Below are positions 1 to 4,003 of a DNA stretch of 7,144 nt, piece by piece (within the stretch, counting starts at the first letter, position 1; the number at the start of each line of letters is the position of its first letter). The stretch is taken from positions 497-7,640 of the forward strand of contig PEYS01000100.1 of the NCBI GenBank assembly GCA_002763335.1. The letters are read 5' to 3'. Source of the DNA: Candidatus Woesearchaeota archaeon CG08_land_8_20_14_0_20_47_9. Its GTDB lineage: Archaea; Nanobdellota; Nanobdellia; Woesearchaeales; CG1-02-47-18. The position numbers and the translations under genes are program-made. The notes under the pieces were generated by a model, which was given only the letters and a program-made list of their open reading frames with translations, did not search any database and had not been told where the DNA came from.

Positions 1-1011
1 ACCCCTAGTTGCCATGCCTGAGCCTTGTATTGCCGCAATAATCTCTGAGAGTGGAAGCAATGATTTAAAACCAGGCCTGTTTTCAGGCTTGAAATCAGCA
101 GGCCTGTCTGCAAGCTCCTCAACACGGTGCAGAACGCCAAGTGTAAAAGGCCTTTTACACCTTGGGCATATATTTTTATTTGACAATGCCTCTTGCGGAG
201 CCATTGAAACCTTGCAGTTGCGATGGCCGTCAAAGTGATACTTGCCGTAGCTCGGGTCAACCTCAATAGTGCCTACAATACCCTGCTTTGTCTTAAATGC
301 CTTGAATATTGCATCATAGCTCAACTTGTCTATATTGTTGTCTATATCAAACACTGTTGCCTCCCTACCAAGGCGCCATGGCCAGAAGCTGTGCATGTCA
401 GATGCAGAGGTTATTGCGAAGCTGTCAAGGCTTGAGAGGCGCCAGTTCATAGGAGGATCAGAAGAGAGACCTGTCTCAATTGCATAGATATACTTTGTGC
501 GCTCTGCAAAGCACTCCTGTATGCTGTCAAAACCTGACTTGCTCCCCAGGACTCCGAAGTAGGGGGTCCATATGTGGGCTGGAATTACAATGAAGCGCTC
601 TGATACTGAACGAAGCATGTCAATGAGTTCGATACTGCTAAACCCGAATATTGGTCTGCCATCATAGTCAAGCCTGCCCCTCTTTGCAAGCAAGGTGTTA
701 AACTGCTCAACCTCTTCTCTACCGGGGGCAAGAATAACGTGATGAACTCTGCGTCCCTTGCCTCCCTGGGTGTACATAAGAGATAGCTCGCCCTGCCATA
801 TAAAAGGGAATCCTGATTCTGTATAGAGAATGCCCTCGCGCTCCTCAAGCCTCTTAAGCTCATCAAGCCACTTCGGATGGGTAAAGTCCCCAGTGCCCAA
901 TAAGCCAATACCCTTAAGGCGTGCATACCTCTCAAGGTTTGCAATGTTTATCTGCGTGCTGCATGCCCTGCTAAACCTTGAGTGGATGTGAAGGTCTGCT
1001 ATGAAGCGCAT
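1..1011 (-). CDS. Endonuclease Q (EndoQ), PHP-domain DNA repair nuclease, partial
   Basis: I translated this frame by hand: 337 codons are open from the ATG at 1011 to the window edge, so the C-terminus is missing. The N-terminus reads DLHIHSRFS (residues 6-14), the metal-binding HxH motif of PHP phosphoesterases. It is followed by TGDFTHP (40-46), IPAHIWTP and SASDMHSF (D205, H207), all expected metal-site motifs of the EndoQ/TIGR00375 family. Near the end C266 and a CPRC pair (C282, C285), followed by GVLHRVEELADR, match the zinc-binding segment of that family. Known members are about 400-425 residues, so roughly 70-90 are lost. From family knowledge, EndoQ nicks DNA on the 5' side of deoxyinosine, uracil, xanthine and abasic sites and works with PCNA; nothing here tests that. 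The start is supported by a TATA-like box 24 bases upstream, implying a leaderless mRNA. Frames on the opposite strand at 14-435 are shadows. Confidence 0.93.
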   Translation of the reverse strand, partial: MRFIADLHIHSRFSRACSTQINIANLERYARLKGIGLLGTGDFTHPKWLDELKRLEEREGILYTESGFPFIWQGELSLMYTQGGKGRRVHHVILAPGREEVEQFNTLLAKRGRLDYDGRPIFGFSSIELIDMLRSVSERFIVIPAHIWTPYFGVLGSKSGFDSIQECFAERTKYIYAIETGLSSDPPMNWRLSSLDSFAITSASDMHSFWPWRLGREATVFDIDNNIDKLSYDAIFKAFKTKQGIVGTIEVDPSYGKYHFDGHRNCKVSMAPQEALSNKNICPRCKRPFTLGVLHRVEELADRPADFKPENRPGFKSLLPLSEIIAAIQGSGMATRG

Positions 1012-1034
1012 AAAGCAGGGCAGAATAAGAGAGG

Positions 1035-1042
1035 TATAAAAA
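1035..1042 (-). promoter_or_regulatory. TATA box for endonuclease Q
   Basis: Read on the minus strand the box is TTTTTATA. Its centre is about 27 bases before the ATG at 1011, which would place transcription start at or next to the start codon. A second candidate, CTTATAAA at 1081-1088, would give a leader of about 45 bases and is less consistent with the other genes of the window. Confidence 0.6.
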
Positions 1043-1088
1043 TTGTTTGTTTGATGGTGAGCAGTTGAACACAGCTAGCATTTATAAG

Positions 1089-1153
1089 CAAAAAATTTTG
1101 TTAACCTCGCACAGTAAGTTACCCCGGCACGGCCGGGTTAGTCAAAGCCCTCA
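1089..1153 (-). terminator. Half copy of the hairpin repeat plus T-tract after the MNT gene
   Basis: Reading the minus strand from 3 bases past the MNT stop, the sequence shares GAGGGCTTTGA, then one different base, then TAACCC, with the left arm of the perfect palindrome at 1929-1985. The matching right arm is absent. Instead a compact GC hairpin forms between 1123-1128 (CCCGGC) and 1132-1137 (GCCGGG) with a 3-base loop. About 20 bases further on the minus strand carries a T-rich run (AAATTTTTTG, around 1091-1100). Hairpin plus T-tract just after the stop codon fits a terminator for the HEPN-MNT operon and separates it from the endonuclease Q promoter. The terminator role is inference; the similarity is directly visible. 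Confidence 0.5.
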
Positions 1154-1156
1154 ACC

Positions 1157-1480
1157 TTAAATCTCAACCCCTTCCTCTACTGCCCGGTTTACAATCCCAA
1201 GCTGCCTTTTCTTAATGTCAAATTCTTTTGGAGTATAGCAGAGTGGCTCGATTGCAATTAAACCCTTCCAGAGCTCAGAAACCGCGGCCAGTCTTCTCGG
1301 CCATTTCATGCCTTCAAACATCTTGCTCACAATTACAAAATCAATATCACTTTCGATCAGATTATCCTTTCTTGCCCTGCTGCCAAAAATAATGATCTTT
1401 TCAGGCTTATATTTCTCATAAAGTCTTTTTTTAAAATCCTTAATCCATTTGTCTACATCAAAAGCTTTGATTTCAGCCAT
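1157..1480 (-). CDS. MNT-type minimal nucleotidyltransferase (putative antitoxin)
   Basis: This 107-residue protein has the minimal nucleotidyltransferase signature: IIIFGSRARK (residues 29-38) gives the GSxAR loop and SDIDFVIVS (44-52) gives the two catalytic Asp residues D45 and D47. After a helical segment, IEPLCYTPKEF (77-87) matches the conserved end of the fold; the third acidic position is Glu78 where Asp is common. It lies downstream of, and overlaps by 28 bases, the HEPN gene in the same operon. In studied HEPN-MNT pairs the MNT protein neutralises the HEPN ribonuclease, in some cases by adding AMP units to it. The start ATG is supported by a perfect Shine-Dalgarno GGAGGT six bases upstream, inside the HEPN gene, so this internal cistron uses a ribosome binding site unlike the leaderless genes around it. 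Function as antitoxin is inferred from family and context. Confidence 0.9.
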   Translation of the reverse strand: MAEIKAFDVDKWIKDFKKRLYEKYKPEKIIIFGSRARKDNLIESDIDFVIVSKMFEGMKWPRRLAAVSELWKGLIAIEPLCYTPKEFDIKKRQLGIVNRAVEEGVEI

Positions 1481-1836
1481 CTCATGACCTCCTCAGTCTC
1501 TTTGAGGTACTCGCTTGCAATCTCCTCATCGTAAAGTTCGCTAGGTGTACCATACGCCGCATCAGGGTAGCGCGTATTTACAAATTCGGGAGTTATTTTT
1601 CTCAGGAATTTAAAGAATTCCCGAGGAATTTTTGTTTCTGTTGCGAGGTAAATAAGTGAATGCGTTGTGCCGGGACTTGTTTTTTTCACTTCAAAATAAT
1701 ATGCTTTTAAGCCTTTTTCAATTGCCTGCTGACATAGAAAAACCGATAAATAGAATTTCTTAATCTGAAAATTTGCCTTTGCACTATCAAAATCTTCTTC
1801 TGCCTGCTTCCACCATATTCTTGTTTCCTCTCTCAC
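1453..1836 (-). CDS. HEPN domain protein (COG2250-like), partner of MNT
   Basis: The 127-residue product is a short all-helical HEPN domain. The N-terminal helix WWKQAEEDFDSAKANF (8-23) is followed by FYLSVFLCQQAIEKGLKAYYF (28-48), the hallmark 'QQA-EKalKA' helix of the COG2250 group. TTHSLIYL (57-64) and NTRYPDA (87-93) complete the usual pattern. The classical RX4-6H ribonuclease motif of HepT-like (DUF86) toxins is not visible; R89-Y90-P91 is what this subgroup carries at that place. In related pairs the HEPN protein is the toxin or RNA-cleaving partner, but other HEPN-MNT pairs have no proven toxicity, so toxin is a tentative label. Translation begins at a GTG (1836) placed about 27 bases after a TATA-like box, which argues for a leaderless transcript. 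The next cistron overlaps its end. Confidence 0.88.
   Translation of the reverse strand: MREETRIWWKQAEEDFDSAKANFQIKKFYLSVFLCQQAIEKGLKAYYFEVKKTSPGTTHSLIYLATETKIPREFFKFLRKITPEFVNTRYPDAAYGTPSELYDEEIASEYLKETEEVMRWLKSKLLM
1487..1492 (-). promoter_or_regulatory. Shine-Dalgarno site of the MNT gene
   Basis: GGAGGT on the minus strand, separated by six bases from the ATG at 1480. It lies inside the 3' end of the HEPN coding region and decides the MNT start. It is the only strong ribosome binding site I found in front of a gene in this window. Confidence 0.75.
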
Positions 1837-1858
1837 ACAAATAAGTCAAGCTTGCAGC

Positions 1859-1866
1859 TTTAAAAA
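1859..1866 (-). promoter_or_regulatory. TATA box for the HEPN-MNT operon
   Basis: Minus-strand TTTTTAAA preceded by a purine-rich GGAAAGATAAAG that could act as a BRE. The centre is about 27 bases from the GTG at 1836, the same spacing as other promoters here, and supports that GTG as the start. Confidence 0.6.
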
Positions 1867-1880
1867 CTTTATCTTTCCAG

Positions 1881-1920
1881 ACTTCCCCGCCCAATAGATG
1901 CAGCTAGCGAGCTAACCCCC
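1881..1920 (+). repeat. C-rich 40-base block, copy 1 of 2
   Basis: Starts with ACTTCCCCGCCC and ends with AACCCCC. It aligns without gaps to 3750-3789, with 12 identical bases at the left end, 7 at the right and about 28 of 40 overall by my count. Both copies sit beside hairpin repeats in non-coding DNA. No function can be assigned. The central AGCT-AGCG-AGCT can form a very small hairpin. Confidence 0.5.
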
Positions 1921-1928
1921 TTCTTATA

Positions 1929-1985
1929 ACATCTGAGGGCTTTGAATAACCCAGCTGCGCTGGGTTATTCAAAGCCCTCAGATGT
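1929..1985 (-). repeat. Perfect 27-bp palindrome with 3-base loop (hairpin repeat R2)
   Basis: Bases 1929-1955 are the exact reverse complement of 1959-1985, with loop TGC at 1956-1958. The arm contains GGGCTTTGAATAACCC, clearly related to the CTTTGAATA arms of the other hairpins. Reading the minus strand, the palindrome contains the TGA stop (1980-1978) of the small frame upstream of it, so the hairpin would form exactly at the end of that message. It differs from the other copies in having no GA-interrupted inner hairpin. A stem of 27 perfect pairs is likely to fold as RNA and can extrude as a cruciform in DNA. Confidence 0.9.
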
Positions 1986-2109
1986 CATTTGTGTCAGGAT
2001 CGAAAATAAGCTCGCCCTCCTCGATAAGATCATTAAGAGAAGGAGGTGTTCTTATGAACTTCGATGAATCAAAGAGCTCTTCAAAGCATTCGCATTCAAC
2101 CTCTACCAA
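1978..2109 (-). CDS. Small unrecognised protein (about 43 aa), start uncertain, possibly decayed
   Basis: The minus-strand frame is open from the in-frame TAG at 2136-2134 to the TGA at 1980-1978, about 51 codons. From a TTG at 2109 it encodes 43 residues, beginning VEVECECFEELFDSS and ending EEGELIFDPDTNDI, with helix-prone acidic stretches and two Cys spaced as CEC. The amino-acid composition looks like protein rather than random sequence, and the stop lies in the arm of palindrome R2 just as the YchF stop lies in R5. I do not recognise a family. A TATA-like box (2147-2154) is present, but the expected leaderless start near 2123 is not a start codon. A TTG at 2129 is in another frame that soon stops. 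So either TTG 2109 is used after a short leader, or the start was lost by a small frameshift. It precedes the HEPN-MNT operon on the same strand, but that operon has its own promoter. Confidence 0.45.
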   Translation of the reverse strand: MVEVECECFEELFDSSKFIRTPPSLNDLIEEGELIFDPDTNDI

Positions 2110-2146
2110 CTTGTAACGCTGAAACGCAAGGAGCTAGCGAGAGCTC

Positions 2147-2154
2147 TATAAAAA
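2147..2154 (-). promoter_or_regulatory. TATA-like box upstream of the small frame
   Basis: Minus-strand TTTTTATA. It predicts transcription start near 2123-2126, ahead of the small frame. The plus-strand reading CTATAAAAAT is also TATA-like and could alternatively drive transcription rightward into the composite repeats at 2161-2435. The sequence cannot decide the direction. Confidence 0.4.
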
Positions 2155-2160
2155 TCCTAG

Positions 2161-2290
2161 AAAGAAGCGTGAAAGGATAAGAAAAAGAGAGCATAAACCA
2201 AGCACAAACATCTAAAGTAGCAATCCTGACCCCAGAAAACTTTGAATACCGAGGCGAACGCTAGTGAAGCCGAGGTTATTCAAAGTTTTC
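2161..2290 (+). repeat. Composite repeat copy C3 (A-rich leader plus hairpin R3)
   Basis: An A/G-rich leader (2161-2234) is followed by hairpin R3 (2235-2290). The leader aligns with that of C6 at 3821-3886, sharing blocks such as TGAAA, AAAAAG, AGCAT and AAGTAGCA. It is the most diverged of the three copies and its small GATGC/GCATC hairpin is not intact. C3 and C4 stand head to tail only 2 bases apart. This copy fills part of the 367-base gap between the small frame and YchF, in which I see no other gene. Confidence 0.7.
2235..2290 (+). repeat. Hairpin repeat R3
   Basis: Arms GAAAACTTTGAATA (2235-2248) and its exact reverse complement (2277-2290), 14 bp. Inside, CC (2249-2250) pairs with GG (2274-2275), then GA faces GA. 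GGC (2253-2255) pairs with GCC (2269-2271), GA faces GAA, and AC pairs with GT around the loop GCTA (2260-2263). The purine-rich mismatches occur on the plus strand. Confidence 0.85.
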
Positions 2291-2292
2291 AT

Positions 2293-2435
2293 TTGCGTCA
2301 CGCTAGAATGCATGAAGGGATGCAAAAAAGCATCAATTGAGCTTAGCATCATAAAACAATAGTTCGGACATTAGACAAAGAAAACCTTGGATACTGAGCC
2401 GAGCCATAGGCGAGGCGAATGTATCCAAGGTTTTC
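2293..2435 (+). repeat. Composite repeat copy C4 (A-rich leader plus hairpin R4)
   Basis: The segment begins with TTGCGTCA, as does C6, then ATGCATGAA. A small hairpin GATGC (2319-2323), A6 loop, GCATC (2330-2334) follows, then a variable linker and hairpin R4. It ends 9 bases before the TATA box of the YchF gene, so the element abuts the promoter. No convincing reading frame spans it; the frame resembling the shadow at C6 is broken by stops here. Confidence 0.75.
2380..2435 (+). repeat. Hairpin repeat R4
   Basis: Arms GAAAACCTTGGATAC (2380-2394) and its exact reverse complement (2421-2435), 15 bp. Inside, TGA (2395-2397) faces GAAT (2417-2420). GCC (2398-2400) pairs with GGC (2414-2416), GA faces GA, and GCC (2403-2405) pairs with GGC (2409-2411) around loop ATA. 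Relative to R6 the outer mini-stem is inverted (GCC/GGC instead of GGC/GCC), and in the arms GGATAC/GTATCC replaces GAATAC/GTATTC, so pairing is kept in both places. Confidence 0.9.
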
Positions 2436-2444
2436 CCCGCAAAC

Positions 2445-2452
2445 TATTTATA
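2445..2452 (+). promoter_or_regulatory. TATA box for the YchF-like GTPase
   Basis: TATTTATA centred about 28 bases before the ATG at 2477. This supports 2477 as a leaderless start and argues against the upstream in-frame ATG at 2387, which lies inside hairpin R4. Confidence 0.7.
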
Positions 2453-2476
2453 TCCTCCAATCCCACCAAAGCTAAA

Positions 2477-3682
2477 ATGCTTATCGGCGTAGTTGGCAAG
2501 GCAAACGTGGGCAAGAGCACATTCTTCAAGGCAGCGACACTCGCAAACGTACCTATAGGCAACTACCCCTTTGTAACCATCAAGCCAAATCACGGTATGG
2601 GCTATGTGAGGGTTGAATGCGTTGATAAGGAGTTCGGAATTAAGTGCAACCCGAGAGAGGGCTACTGCATTAAGGGTCAGCGCTTTGTGTCATTTGAGAT
2701 GCTTGATGTTGCAGGGCTTGTTCCTGGGGCTCACCAAGGCAGGGGCATGGGAAACCAGTTTCTTGATGACCTGAGACAGGCAGATGCTCTCATCCACGTC
2801 ATTGACTGCTCTGGGGGCACAAGCGAGATGGGAGAGCCTATTGAGCCTGGCAGCTATGACCCTGCAAATGACATACGCTTCCTAGAGGTTGAGCTTGATA
2901 TGTGGTATCTGCAAATCTTGAAAAAGCCGTGGGAGAAGTTTGCAAAACAAAGCTATCTTGAACATGTAAAGGTTGACAAGGCGATTGCAAAGCAGTTCTC
3001 AGGTCTTAATGTGGATGAGGCAATGGTTAAGGAGATAATTGCCAAGTTTAATCTTGATTCAGAGAATGCAATGAAGTGGAGTGAGGAACAGCTTAAGGCA
3101 TTTGCAGTAGAGCTGAGGAGGCGAACAAAGCCGATGATCATTGCAGCAAACAAGGTTGATGTCAGTGCTGCAAAGCAGAACATTGAAAGGCTAAGGAGAG
3201 AGTTCTCAGACTACATCATCGTGCCCTGCTCTGCTGAGTCAGAACTCGCCCTTAAGGAGGCCTCAAAGCATGAATTGATAAGCTACATCGCTGGCGATAG
3301 CAGCTTTGAGATAACCAACAGGGAGGAGCTATCTGAAAAGCAGATCGCTGCCCTTGAATTCATAAAAAAGAACGTGATTGAGCAGTATGGAAGCACAGGG
3401 GTGCAGCAGGTTATGAACAAGGCTGTCTTTGAGCTCCTAGGTTATATTGCATTATTCCCTGTTGCAATGGACAAGCTTCAGGATCAGCATGGAAGATACC
3501 TCCCTGACTGCTTTCTTATGCCTCAAGGCACAACAGCCCTGAGTTTTGCATACAGGCTCCACTCTGATTTTGGCGATAAGTTTATCAGGGCAGTTGATGT
3601 AAAGAGCAGGCTCACTATAGGCAAGGATCATGTGCTTAAGCACAGGGATGTCATTGAGATAATCAGTGGGAGAAAACCTTGA
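2477..3682 (+). CDS. Archaeal YchF/OBG-type P-loop NTPase with TGS domain
   Basis: The 401-residue product starts MLIGVVGKANVGKST: the P-loop is G7-x4-G12-K13-S14. DVAG (77-80) is the G3 motif, and GRGMGNQFLDDLRQAD follows as in all YchF proteins. ANKVD (224-228) is the G4 motif; it is the canonical NKxD rather than the NxxE of bacterial and eukaryotic YchF/OLA1, as I recall for archaeal members such as the P. horikoshii protein of about 397 residues. A helical insert follows the G domain's first half, and the last 75 or so residues form the TGS domain (TTALSFAYRLHSDFGDKF onward). The family is ribosome-associated and linked to translation and stress responses; the archaeal role is not well defined. 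The frame is open 30 codons further upstream to an ATG at 2387, but those codons are the hairpin repeat, while ATG 2477 has a TATA box at leaderless distance and fits family N-termini. The final codons and TGA lie within hairpin R5, which supplies the terminal RKP. Confidence 0.95.
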   Translation: MLIGVVGKANVGKSTFFKAATLANVPIGNYPFVTIKPNHGMGYVRVECVDKEFGIKCNPREGYCIKGQRFVSFEMLDVAGLVPGAHQGRGMGNQFLDDLRQADALIHVIDCSGGTSEMGEPIEPGSYDPANDIRFLEVELDMWYLQILKKPWEKFAKQSYLEHVKVDKAIAKQFSGLNVDEAMVKEIIAKFNLDSENAMKWSEEQLKAFAVELRRRTKPMIIAANKVDVSAAKQNIERLRREFSDYIIVPCSAESELALKEASKHELISYIAGDSSFEITNREELSEKQIAALEFIKKNVIEQYGSTGVQQVMNKAVFELLGYIALFPVAMDKLQDQHGRYLPDCFLMPQGTTALSFAYRLHSDFGDKFIRAVDVKSRLTIGKDHVLKHRDVIEIISGRKP

Positions 3683-3727
3683 ACATCTCGCCTTCGCTTT
3701 CAGCTCGGCTCGAGTTCAAGGTTTTCT
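3671..3727 (-). repeat. Hairpin repeat R5, overlapping the YchF stop codon
   Basis: Arms AGAAAACCTTGAAC (3671-3684) and exact reverse complement (3714-3727), 14 bp. The TGA stop of YchF (3680-3682) is inside the left arm. The inner part is in the opposite orientation to R3, R4 and R6. Read on the minus strand, GCC pairs with GGC, GA faces GAA, and GC pairs with GC around loop TGAAA. In the YchF mRNA the hairpin would show TTC/TC loops and end in GGTTTTCT, resembling a terminator stem with a short T-run. Confidence 0.88.
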
Positions 3728-3749
3728 GGTGTCGGGACTTAAGTTCTTA

Positions 3750-3794
3750 ACTTCCCCGCCCCACGAGTGCACCCACCACTCCAACCCCCGCCCC
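3750..3794 (-). repeat. C-rich block copy 2, G-rich on the minus strand
   Basis: Bases 3750-3789 are the second copy of the 40-base block at 1881-1920. The minus strand contains G-runs of 4, 5, 3, 4 and 4 between 3794 and 3754, with two loops of 9-10 bases. A quadruplex is possible but not canonical because of the long loops. No reading frame with protein-like composition is seen. Confidence 0.45.
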
Positions 3795-3796
3795 TC

Positions 3797-3816
3797 TCAT
3801 GACACTTGCGTCATGA
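3797..3816. repeat. 7-bp inverted repeat TCATGAC/GTCATGA
   Basis: TCATGAC (3797-3803) and GTCATGA (3810-3816) with a 6-base spacer. It sits at the left boundary of composite repeat C6; its right half overlaps the shared TTGCGTCA. It could be an operator-like site or a small hairpin, but it is not kept in C4, so its meaning is unclear. Confidence 0.4.
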
Positions 3817-3944
3817 CAGGATGCATGAAAAGATGCAAAAAGAGCATCAATCAAACTTGCCTCATGAAGTAGCAGTCCAGACATAGGAAAAACTTGAATA
3901 CTGAGGCGAGCCGCAAGGCGAAGCCGAACGTATTCAAGGTTTTC
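3806..3944 (+). repeat. Composite repeat copy C6 (A-rich leader plus hairpin R6)
   Basis: TTGCGTCA, then ATGCATGAA, a small hairpin GATGC (3832-3836) with loop AAAAAGA and GCATC (3844-3848), a linker with AAGTAGCAGTCC, and hairpin R6. It is a direct repeat of C4 on the other side of the YchF gene. Most of the 321-base gap between YchF and the next gene consists of R5, the C-rich block, this element and the half copy at 3946-3968. No gene is seen in the gap. Confidence 0.75.
3887..3944 (+). repeat. Hairpin repeat R6 with GCAA tetraloop
   Basis: Arms GAAAAACTTGAATAC (3887-3901) and GTATTCAAGGTTTTC (3930-3944), 15 pairs with one mismatch. Inside, TGA faces GAAC. GGC (3905-3907) pairs with GCC (3923-3925), GA faces GAA, and GCC (3910-3912) pairs with GGC (3917-3919) around GCAA (3913-3916), a GNRA tetraloop closed by a C-G pair. 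This is the most RNA-like copy. Confidence 0.88.
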
Positions 3945-3945
3945 G

Positions 3946-3968
3946 GCTAGTGTAGTCGAGGTTTTCAG
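3946..3968 (+). repeat. Right-half copy of the R3-type hairpin
   Basis: The segment begins GCTAGTGTAGTCGAGG and continues GTTTTCAG after a gap, matching the loop and right side of R3 (2260-2290: GCTAGTGAAGCCGAGG, then the arm) but with a shortened arm and no left partner. It directly follows R6 and precedes the next TATA box. It suggests mosaic growth or loss by recombination between copies. Confidence 0.5.
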
Positions 3969-3973
3969 AAACA

Positions 3974-3981
3974 TTTATATA
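3974..3981 (+). promoter_or_regulatory. TATA box for the 169-residue gene
   Basis: TTTATATA, a consensus archaeal TATA element, centred about 27 bases before the ATG at 4004. Predicted leaderless start. Confidence 0.75.
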
Positions 3982-4003
3982 ACATTTAGCTTCTGAGATT
4001 GGT

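Noticed and set aside
14..435. Two plus-strand frames of 70-74 codons
   Set aside because: They lie antisense to endonuclease Q, whose minus-strand frame has clear family motifs throughout; these are shadows.
585..944. Minus-strand frame of 119 codons
   Set aside because: It is in a different frame from endonuclease Q on the same strand; the true frame has the PHP motifs and this one has no recognisable pattern.
2308..2391. Short plus-strand peptides beginning MHEGMQK or MKGCKK in C4 and similar ones in C6
   Set aside because: Frames diverge after a one-base length difference in the A-run and are not open in C3; no ribosome binding site or matching promoter.
2387..2476. N-terminal extension of the YchF frame from ATG 2387
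   Set aside because: These 30 codons are the hairpin repeat and the promoter; family members begin at MxIGVVGK, and the TATA box at 2445-2452 places transcription start after them.
1929..3944. CRISPR array
   Set aside because: The repeats are unequal in spacing, palindromic over their full length, occur in both orientations and flank genes; there are no uniform spacers or cas genes.
2161..3944. Box C/D or H/ACA guide RNA
   Set aside because: CTGA occurs in the arms of R4 and R6, but no paired RTGATGA C-box at proper spacing and no ANA/ACA tail were found, so a guide RNA assignment is not supported.
3747..3974. Minus-strand 75-codon frame containing SGLLLHEASLIDALFASFHAS
   Set aside because: The C4 copy of the same repeat can be read similarly for a few codons (SELLFYDAKL) but has in-frame stops and indels, as does C3. 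The similarity reflects the nucleotide repeat, not a conserved protein.
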